Below, one piece after another: positions 7,855 through 12,952 of a stretch of DNA of 12,952 nt. Positions within the stretch are counted from its first letter, which is position 1, and each line of letters opens with the position of its first letter. The notes under the pieces are model-generated. The model saw only the letters and a program-made list of their open reading frames with translations, did not search any database and was not told the DNA's origin. The DNA lies in NCBI GenBank assembly GCA_002171035.2, contig NHHO02000024.1, forward strand, positions 1-12,952. Direction: 5' to 3'. The DNA is from Candidatus Pelagibacter sp. TMED165 (GTDB lineage Bacteria > Pseudomonadota > Alphaproteobacteria > Pelagibacterales > Pelagibacteraceae). The translations under genes and the position numbers were made by a program.

Positions 7855-9148
7855 ATTTTTAAAAGCGATATTTCCCAGGACTTTATTTTATAGGTCATTA
7901 ATAATTGTTGCTGCGCCAACTATCTTGCTTCAGATAATTGTTACTGTAGTTTTTTTTGATAGTATCTGGATTAAATCTAATAAAGGAATGACACGTGCTT
8001 TAGTTTCTGAATTAAAGACCCTTCGAGATGTCTATATTAATGATAAAAATAATTTAGATTATTTGACTGACAGTTTTAAAAATAATTTTAATTTTGAAAT
8101 AACTATTAAAAAAGAACTTATTCCTGAAGATAGTAACGAAAGAAAATTTAGTCCAATGGATAGATCTTTAAGGAGAGAATTAAAATCAGCATTTGGAAAT
8201 GGCTCCTATTGGTTTAATACTCTTAAATATAAAGAAGCAGTTGTAATTAAGATTAAAAGTGAAGAGGAAGTTATAGAATTTATTGTTCCTAAGGATAAAA
8301 TAGCTCCTTCGTCAGTGAGATTGTTCTTGCTATGGATTACGCTGCCGTCTTTTTTACTAATTCTTATAGCAATTATTTTCTTGAAAAATCAAACAAGGCC
8401 AATTGTAAACCTTGCTAAAGTCGCAGAGAGATTCGGCAAAGGTGATTTTATAAATGAAATTAGACCATCTGGTGCTATGGAAATAAGAAAAGCTGCATAT
8501 GAATTTGATCGTATGATAAAAAGAATTAATAGACATCTGACTCAAAGGTCGGAAATGCTCTCTGGTATTAGTCATGATCTTCGCACTCCTTTAACTCGAT
8601 TGAAATTACAATTAGCAATGATTGAACAAAAAGAAATTTCAATGAAAATGTCAAAGGACATTGATGAAATGGAAAGAATGCTTAATGATTATTTATCTTT
8701 TGCTAAAACACAAATTCAAGAAGAAACTACAGCAATTAATATGAATGAGTTTTTTGATGAAATAATCAAACAAAAAAAGAAAAAAACTCATTTAAATATA
8801 GAAGGTAAGATTGTTTTTGTCGGGAGAGAAAATGCCCTAAAAAGATGTCTTAACAATATTATTGATAATGGATTTACATATGGAGGAAATGTTTTTATAA
8901 AAGTAAATAAATCATCTAATAGATTATATATTCTTATAGAAGATGATGGAGAAGGAATTCCAGTTAACGAATATAAAAATGTATTTAAGCCTTTTTTTAG
9001 ATTAGATAAGAGTAGAAGTCTTAATAAATCAGGTGTTGGGCTAGGTATGTCAATTGCTGAGGATATTATAAAATCACACGGCGGAAATATTCAATTAGGT
9101 GAGAGTAAGTATAATGGATTGCTAGTTAAGATTTCTTTACCTTTTTAA
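7835..9148 (+). CDS. envZ: EnvZ-type sensor histidine kinase
   Basis: This 437-aa inner-membrane kinase has the standard layout. TM1 is at about 18-41, a periplasmic sensor domain at about 42-160, TM2 at about 162-184 and HAMP at about 185-238. A dimerisation domain carries His247 in GISHDLRTPLTRLKL. The catalytic domain has NNIIDNG (N box), DDGEGIP (G1) and GVGLGMSIAE (G2). HDLRTPLTR is the EnvZ subgroup signature. The start lies inside ompR, and an AGAGG sequence at 7822-7826, 8 nt before the ATG, is one of the few Shine-Dalgarno-like sites in the window and supports this start. I do not recognise the periplasmic domain, so the stimulus is unknown. The 3' end overlaps the convergent ubiK-like gene by 23 nt. 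Confidence 0.92.
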   Translation: MSFGLNKFLKAIFPRTLFYRSLIIVAAPTILLQIIVTVVFFDSIWIKSNKGMTRALVSELKTLRDVYINDKNNLDYLTDSFKNNFNFEITIKKELIPEDSNERKFSPMDRSLRRELKSAFGNGSYWFNTLKYKEAVVIKIKSEEEVIEFIVPKDKIAPSSVRLFLLWITLPSFLLILIAIIFLKNQTRPIVNLAKVAERFGKGDFINEIRPSGAMEIRKAAYEFDRMIKRINRHLTQRSEMLSGISHDLRTPLTRLKLQLAMIEQKEISMKMSKDIDEMERMLNDYLSFAKTQIQEETTAINMNEFFDEIIKQKKKKTHLNIEGKIVFVGRENALKRCLNNIIDNGFTYGGNVFIKVNKSSNRLYILIEDDGEGIPVNEYKNVFKPFFRLDKSRSLNKSGVGLGMSIAEDIIKSHGGNIQLGESKYNGLLVKISLPF

Positions 9149-9368
9149 TTTTTTTTTTTTTTAATTTTAAAATTTCTTTTTGCTGTTTGTCTATAATTTT
9201 TTTCAATACTTCAAATTCCTCTCTAGGAACTAATTTTAAGTTTTCAACTAATTTATCTCTTTTAAACTTTAAATTATTAACAAACTCTTTTTTAGCGTCT
9301 TGAGAGGTCAAAATTCCAGTCTCGATAAAGCTAGATATTATTTTTAAGAATTTTTCTGAACTATTCAT
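9126..9368 (-). CDS. ubiK: BMFP-domain protein, UbiK-family accessory factor
   Basis: The protein is 80 aa, mostly helical, with a C-terminal coiled coil. LVPREEFEVLKKIIDKQQKEIL closely follows the UbiK/YqiC pattern LVSREEFDVQ followed by a coiled coil. UbiK trimers assist the ubiquinone-biosynthesis enzyme complex in proteobacteria. The N-terminal half (FLKIISSFIETG and the NLKFKRDKLVENL helix) suits the amphipathic membrane-binding part of the family. The C-terminus is a run of lysines encoded by the T14 tract at 9149-9162, so its exact end may vary. The gene is convergent with envZ and divergent from lgt, a place where alphaproteobacteria often carry a UbiK-family gene. Function in this organism is inferred from the family. 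Confidence 0.75.
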   Translation of the reverse strand: MNSSEKFLKIISSFIETGILTSQDAKKEFVNNLKFKRDKLVENLKLVPREEFEVLKKIIDKQQKEILKLKKKKIKKVKKS

Positions 9369-9373
9369 AATTA

Positions 9374-9402
9374 ATCTTAATTGATAAGAAAAATAATATC
9401 AA
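9374..9402 (-). promoter_or_regulatory. Candidate ubiK promoter
   Basis: On the minus strand TTGATA (9402-9397) is followed after 17 nt by TAAGAT (9379-9374), 5 of 6 and 4 of 6 matches to sigma-70. Transcription would begin at or within a base or two of the ATG at 9368. The -35 lies in one arm of an inverted repeat shared with the lgt promoter. Confidence 0.35.
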
Positions 9403-9405
9403 TTA
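9378..9405. repeat. 9-bp perfect inverted repeat in the ubiK-lgt divergent promoter
   Basis: TAATTGATA at 9378-9386 and its exact complement TATCAATTA at 9397-9405 are separated by 10 nt, so equivalent bases are 19 bp apart, close to two helical turns. Each arm contains one of the two divergent -35 candidates. It could be an operator, or simply the result of two mirror-image promoters. Confidence 0.5.
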
Positions 9406-9409
9406 TGAT
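9381..9409 (+). promoter_or_regulatory. Candidate lgt operon promoter
   Basis: TTGATA (9381-9386) and TATGAT (9404-9409) each match sigma-70 consensus at 5 of 6, with the ideal 17-nt spacer. The predicted start near 9416 leaves a leader of about 6 nt before ATG 9422. It is one of the two best promoter candidates in the window, the other being that of prsA. Confidence 0.55.
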
Positions 9410-9421
9410 ATATAAATTCTA

Positions 9422-10222
9422 ATGTTTATTCATAATTTAGACCCTGTTTTATTAAATTTTGGTTACTTTGAAGTGCGATGGTATTCTTTGGCTTATATCG
9501 CAGGTATTTTTATAGGATGGAAATTTGGTAAAAAAATTTTAGGTCGTCAAATAGAACTAAGAAAAATTGATTTCAAAATTGATAAATTTGACGATTTAAT
9601 TTCTTATATCATCATAGGAATAATTTTAGGTGGAAGACTTGGTTATGTAATTTTTTATAATTTTAATTATTATTTTTCTAATCCACTAGATATTGTGAAA
9701 ATTTGGGAAGGAGGAATGTCATTTCATGGAGCTTTGATAGGAGTAATTTTAGCCACAATTTTATTTTCAAAAAAATATAATTTTAGTGCTTTATTTTTAT
9801 TGGATATTATTGCTAGTGTAACACCTATAGGTTTGTTTTTTGGAAGAATTGCAAATTTTATAAACTCAGAACTTTACGGAAAAATAACAGACGTACCTTG
9901 GGCTGTAATTTTTCCTTTGATAGATACTTCACCAAGGCATCCATCCCAAATTTATGAATCTTTACTTGAGGGTCTTTTGCTTTTTATCATACTTAATATC
10001 GCGTTACTTAATAAAAGAAATTTTACTGGACTTTGTTCTGTTTTGTTTTTATTTTTTTACGGAATTTTTAGAATAATTGCTGAGCAATTTAGAGTGCCTG
10101 ATGCTCAATTAGGATATTTAATAAGTTCGATTAGCATGGGAACTTTACTTAGTATTATAATGATCTTAGGAAGTATAATAATTTTTTTTAAATTAATAAA
10201 GAATCATGACGTTGCTAAATAA
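9422..10222 (+). CDS. lgt: Prolipoprotein diacylglyceryl transferase
   Basis: Lgt moves the diacylglyceryl group of phosphatidylglycerol onto the lipobox cysteine of prolipoproteins at the inner membrane. The 266-aa protein has about seven hydrophobic segments. Conserved motifs are RWYSLAYI near the N-terminus, GGRLGYV, GGMSFHGALIG with His102, GRIANFINSELYG with Arg142 and Asn145, and HPSQIYE. His102, Arg142 and Asn145 each sit one position before the E. coli residues H103, R143 and N146. It is the first gene of the lgt-midA-pgeF run and has its own promoter candidate with an almost absent leader. Its 3' end overlaps midA by 17 nt. The family assignment is sure. Confidence 0.97.
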   Translation: MFIHNLDPVLLNFGYFEVRWYSLAYIAGIFIGWKFGKKILGRQIELRKIDFKIDKFDDLISYIIIGIILGGRLGYVIFYNFNYYFSNPLDIVKIWEGGMSFHGALIGVILATILFSKKYNFSALFLLDIIASVTPIGLFFGRIANFINSELYGKITDVPWAVIFPLIDTSPRHPSQIYESLLEGLLLFIILNIALLNKRNFTGLCSVLFLFFYGIFRIIAEQFRVPDAQLGYLISSISMGTLLSIIMILGSIIIFFKLIKNHDVAK

Positions 10223-11270
10223 ATTTTTAAAAAAATCACAAACTGTTCCTATAGATAATTTTTTAGATAATGTGTTATACGATGATCAAAACGGCTATTA
10301 TTCTAAAAAAAATCCTTTTGGTAAAAAAGGTGATTTCGTTACTGCTCCTCAAATATCTACTTTGTTTAATGAAATGATAGCTGTCTGGATAATTTCATTA
10401 TGGGAACAATTTGATAAACCAAAGAAATTTAATATAATTGAATTAGGGCCTGGAGATGGAAAACTTTGTAAAACATTAATTCAGATATTTAAAAAATTTC
10501 CAAAATTCTATAAATCAACAAATATTTTTTTATATGAAAAAAGCAAATTTTTGCAAAAAGTTCAAAAGAAAAATATTAGAGAAAAAAGAGTTTATTGGTT
10601 AAAAAAATCAAATCAAATTAATAAGGGTCCAGTAATATTTATTGGAAATGAATTTTTTGACGCTATACCAATTAAACAATTTGAGAAAAAAAATAATTTT
10701 TTATTTGAAAAATTTATAGAAATAGACAGTAAGAATAAAATAAAACTTATTCTTAAAAAAACTTCTAAAGCAAACTACAAAGAGTTGAAGAAATATAAAA
10801 ATATAAAAAATGCAAAATTTATTGAATTTCCAAAAAAAGGTTTCGAGGAATTAAACTGGATTACAAAAAAGATAAAAGAATTGGGAGGAGGAATACTATT
10901 AGTTGACTACGGTTATATAAATCTTGAAAATAGAAGCACTCTACAATCAATAAAATCACACAAAAAAAATAAACTTTTTAACAAGATTGGTGAAGCCGAT
11001 ATAACTTCCTTAGTAAATTTTGGTTTATTAAAGGATTATTTTATTAATAAAAAATTTAGCGTAAATGATATTGTTACACAAAGTTTCTTTCTTAAAAGAT
11101 TAGGTATTTTAACACGGGCGGAAATTTTAAGTAAAAAAATGAATTTTAGAGAAAAATCTGACTTATATTTCAGACTAAAGAGGCTTTTAGATCCAAAATA
11201 TATGGGTGAGTTATTTAAAGTTATTTTTGCGTTTAAAAGTAAGAAAAATTTATCTTTAGGATTTAAATAA
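10206..11270 (+). CDS. SAM-dependent methyltransferase, MidA/NDUFAF7 family
   Basis: The 354-aa protein belongs to the COG1565 family. It has the family's N-terminal signature GYY (30-32) and GDFVTAPQIS (42-51), and the SAM-binding loop ELGPGDGKL (79-87). It also has NEFFDAIPIKQF (148-159), GGILLVDYGY, and the late GEADITSLVNF. The mitochondrial relative NDUFAF7 dimethylates an arginine of complex I subunit NDUFS2; a comparable role in assembly of bacterial NADH dehydrogenase is possible but not proved. It is a soluble protein by composition, with no membrane segment or signal. It overlaps lgt by 17 nt and its TAA shares one base with the ATG of pgeF, so it is translated within an operon. The family is sure and the substrate inferred. 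Confidence 0.9.
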   Translation: MTLLNKFLKKSQTVPIDNFLDNVLYDDQNGYYSKKNPFGKKGDFVTAPQISTLFNEMIAVWIISLWEQFDKPKKFNIIELGPGDGKLCKTLIQIFKKFPKFYKSTNIFLYEKSKFLQKVQKKNIREKRVYWLKKSNQINKGPVIFIGNEFFDAIPIKQFEKKNNFLFEKFIEIDSKNKIKLILKKTSKANYKELKKYKNIKNAKFIEFPKKGFEELNWITKKIKELGGGILLVDYGYINLENRSTLQSIKSHKKNKLFNKIGEADITSLVNFGLLKDYFINKKFSVNDIVTQSFFLKRLGILTRAEILSKKMNFREKSDLYFRLKRLLDPKYMGELFKVIFAFKSKKNLSLGFK

Positions 11271-12031
11271 TGTTCTATTCAAAAAAACTAAAAAAATTTA
11301 AAACAATTAACCATTGTTTTTTTTCGAAAAAAAATGGTTTTTCAAAAGGAATATACAGAAGTTTAAATTGTGGACTAGGCTCTGAAGATAGTAAAATAAA
11401 TATTAAAAAAAATTTAATTTTTGTATCAAAAAAAATGGGAATAAAAAAAAAAAATTTAGTTTTAATGAATCAAACACATAGTAACAATGTAATCGTGATT
11501 AATAAAAAAAACATTAGATCAAGAAAAATTAATAGTGATGCATTAATAACGGACTTGAAGGGTGTAGCGCTTGGAGTTTTAACAGCAGATTGTGTGCCAA
11601 TAATTTTATACGATGAAATTAATCATGTAATTGGATGTGTCCACGCGGGGTGGAAGGGTGCTCTTTCTGGAGTTATAAAAAATACGATTTATAAATTTAA
11701 AAAGTTAAATAAAATAAATAAAATTTCTGCGTCAGTAGGTCCTTGCATAGGGCGTAAAAGCTATGAGGTTAAAATAAAATTTTATAAAAATTTTATAAAA
11801 GAAAATATATCAAATAAACAATTTTTTAAAAAAAAAAGCGACGGGAAGTATCTATTTAATTTAAGAAATTACGTAAATTATAAACTTAAAATCTACGGAG
11901 TTAAGAATATTGATAATATTGATTTTGATACCTTTAAAGATAGCACTAATTTCTTTAGTTATAGAAGGTCTCAAAGATTAGGTGACCCGGACTATGGGAG
12001 ATGCATTTCAACAATATGTTTGAAAACATAA
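11270..12031 (+). CDS. pgeF: PgeF/YfiH/YlmD family (polyphenol oxidase/laccase-domain) protein
   Basis: The 253-aa protein is of family length. It shows the N-terminal HCFFSKKNGFSKGIYRSLN motif and metal-ligand candidates His70 (NQTHSN), Cys108 (TADCVP) and His125 (CVHAGWKG), comparable with His71, Cys107 and His124 of E. coli YfiH. The late motifs SVGPCIG and FFSYRRSQ are also present. Members have been described as purine nucleoside-processing enzymes, and E. coli PgeF as a peptidoglycan-editing factor; the older laccase label is weaker. Which role applies here is unclear. An AGGA at 11258-11261 sits 8 nt before the ATG. The gene contains an in-frame A12 run (11443-11454). Its stop is followed 28 nt later by prsA. 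Confidence 0.9.
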   Translation: MFYSKKLKKFKTINHCFFSKKNGFSKGIYRSLNCGLGSEDSKINIKKNLIFVSKKMGIKKKNLVLMNQTHSNNVIVINKKNIRSRKINSDALITDLKGVALGVLTADCVPIILYDEINHVIGCVHAGWKGALSGVIKNTIYKFKKLNKINKISASVGPCIGRKSYEVKIKFYKNFIKENISNKQFFKKKSDGKYLFNLRNYVNYKLKIYGVKNIDNIDFDTFKDSTNFFSYRRSQRLGDPDYGRCISTICLKT

Positions 12032-12048
12032 AAAAATAATTGTATAAA
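12020..12048 (+). promoter_or_regulatory. Candidate prsA promoter
   Basis: TTGAAA (12020-12025, inside the end of pgeF) and TATAAA (12043-12048) are separated by exactly 17 nt, each a 5 of 6 match to sigma-70. The predicted start near 12055 leaves a leader of about 5 nt before ATG 12060, and no Shine-Dalgarno sequence is present. Confidence 0.5.
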
Positions 12049-12059
12049 CAGTTAGCCTC

Positions 12060-12952
12060 ATGAAAATATTATCTGGAACTAGCAATACAAAGCTCAGTAA
12101 AGATATAGCCAAACAGCTGAAGCTTAAATTGATTAATACAAATATTAAAAGGTTTGCAGATGGAGAAATTTATATAGAAATAAATGAAAATATTAGAGGT
12201 AATAGTGTTTTTGTAATTCAATCCACCTCAAATCCAGCTAATGATAATTTAATGGAGTTGTTGTTAGTAATTGATGCACTAAGAAGATCATCCGCAAAAA
12301 ATATTACAGCAGTAATCCCTTACTATGGGTACGCCAGACAAGATAGAAAGGTTGCGCCAAGAACTTCTATTTCTGCAAAAGTAGTTGCAAATTTATTAAC
12401 TAATGCTGGAGCTAGTAGAGTTTTAACTGTAGATTTACATGCTGGTCAGATCCAAGGTTTTTTTGATATGCCGGTAGACAATCTTTTCACTACTCCTTTG
12501 TTTGCAAAGTATATAAAAAGAAAACTTAAAAATAAAAAATTAATATGCGTCTCTCCTGATGTAGGAGGTGTGCAAAGAACAAGGGGTCTAGCTACAAAAA
12601 TCAAAGCTGACCTGGCAATTATTGATAAAAGAAGACCAGCTCCTGGTAAGTCTCAAGTTATGAATATAATTGGAGATGTTAAAGGTAAAACATGTATCAT
12701 AGTTGATGATATTATAGACAGTGGAGGTACAATTGTTAACGCTGTAGAGGCTCTTAAAAAGAGTGGCGCTGTAGAAGTGTTTGTTTTTATTACTCACGCA
12801 GTCCTAAGTGGTAATGCAGTTGAAAAAATTAAAAAATCTAAAATTCAGAAATTAATTATCACCGATACAATTGATAATTCAAAAAAAATAAAAAATAACA
12901 ATAAAATTGAGGTATTATCCATATCTTCCTTGATGGCTGAGGCTATAAAAAG
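12060..12952 (+). CDS. prsA: Ribose-phosphate pyrophosphokinase (PRPP synthetase), 3' end cut by window
   Basis: The enzyme transfers pyrophosphate from ATP to ribose-5-phosphate to give PRPP, used for purines, pyrimidines, histidine and tryptophan. About 297 codons are present, and the frame runs off the window. Family members are about 310-315 aa, so only the last 15 or so residues should be missing. The start MKILSGTSNTKLS is typical. Motifs seen are RFADGE, the flexible-loop YGYARQDRK, the catalytic His127 in VDLHAGQIQGFFD, SPDVGGV, and the PRPP-binding loop VDDIIDSGGT at 215-224. It follows pgeF by 28 nt with its own promoter candidate, so it may be transcribed both alone and by read-through. 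The family is certain. Confidence 0.96.
   Translation, partial: MKILSGTSNTKLSKDIAKQLKLKLINTNIKRFADGEIYIEINENIRGNSVFVIQSTSNPANDNLMELLLVIDALRRSSAKNITAVIPYYGYARQDRKVAPRTSISAKVVANLLTNAGASRVLTVDLHAGQIQGFFDMPVDNLFTTPLFAKYIKRKLKNKKLICVSPDVGGVQRTRGLATKIKADLAIIDKRRPAPGKSQVMNIIGDVKGKTCIIVDDIIDSGGTIVNAVEALKKSGAVEVFVFITHAVLSGNAVEKIKKSKIQKLIITDTIDNSKKIKNNNKIEVLSISSLMAEAIK

Noticed and set aside
8357..8575. 72-codon minus-strand frame inside envZ
   Set aside because: Antisense to HAMP and the histidine box; no family features.
9163..9174. AATTTTAAAATT palindrome after envZ as a terminator stem
   Set aside because: It is all A/T, has no loop, and lies downstream of the T14 tract rather than before it.
11779..11800. 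Perfect tandem 11-bp repeat ATTTTATAAAA in pgeF
   Set aside because: Only two copies in AT-rich coding sequence encoding similar FYK/FIK residues; likely chance.
12588..12797. 69-codon minus-strand frame inside prsA
   Set aside because: Antisense to the PRPP-binding loop; prsA on the plus strand explains the sequence.

Overview
This AT-rich window contains only housekeeping genes, tightly packed and often overlapping. The gene content and order suggest a small-genome marine alphaproteobacterium, most likely of the SAR11/Pelagibacterales type. The main clues are a ubiK-like gene next to lgt, midA, pgeF and prsA; an ilvE divergent from a MarR/OmpR/EnvZ cluster; lysine- and isoleucine-rich proteins; very short spacers; and few Shine-Dalgarno sequences. 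The taxonomic call is inference from gene order and composition, with no search behind it.

Layout. (1) 55-5783, + strand: a repair, pterin and lipid operon. It holds uvrB, a pteridine-reductase-like SDR, folB, uvrC and pgsA, each overlapping or nearly touching the next. The uvrB frame has no stop and runs straight into the SDR through a 12-A tract, giving one 968-codon frame. (2) 5780-6667, - strand: ilvE, whose stop codon overlaps the pgsA stop in a shared TTAA. (3) 6747-9148, + strand: a MarR-family regulator (PetP-like), an OmpR/PetR-type response regulator and an EnvZ-type sensor kinase, overlapping by 14 and 20 nt. The 79-bp gap between ilvE and marR carries a perfect 17-bp palindrome. 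(4) 9126-9368, - strand: a short BMFP/UbiK-family gene convergent with the kinase. (5) 9422-12952, + strand: lgt, midA/NDUFAF7-like methyltransferase, pgeF and prsA, the last cut by the window edge about 15 codons before its expected end.

Functional links. UvrB and UvrC are two of the three parts of the excision nuclease. The SDR and FolB both belong to pterin/folate chemistry. PgsA supplies phosphatidylglycerol, and phosphatidylglycerol is the diacylglyceryl donor used by Lgt. UbiK (ubiquinone biosynthesis) and MidA (complex I assembly in mitochondria) both relate to respiration. Three genes (lgt, prsA, marR) have a -10-like hexamer starting 15-18 nt before the ATG, which suggests almost leaderless transcripts.

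No tRNA, rRNA, CRISPR array, insertion sequence or phage gene is visible. No stretch over 300 bases lacks a gene; the longest gap is 79 bp. The strongest candidate for something unusual is the apparent UvrB-SDR fusion, which could equally be a homopolymer-length artefact or a slippage site. I see no clear undescribed multi-gene system here.
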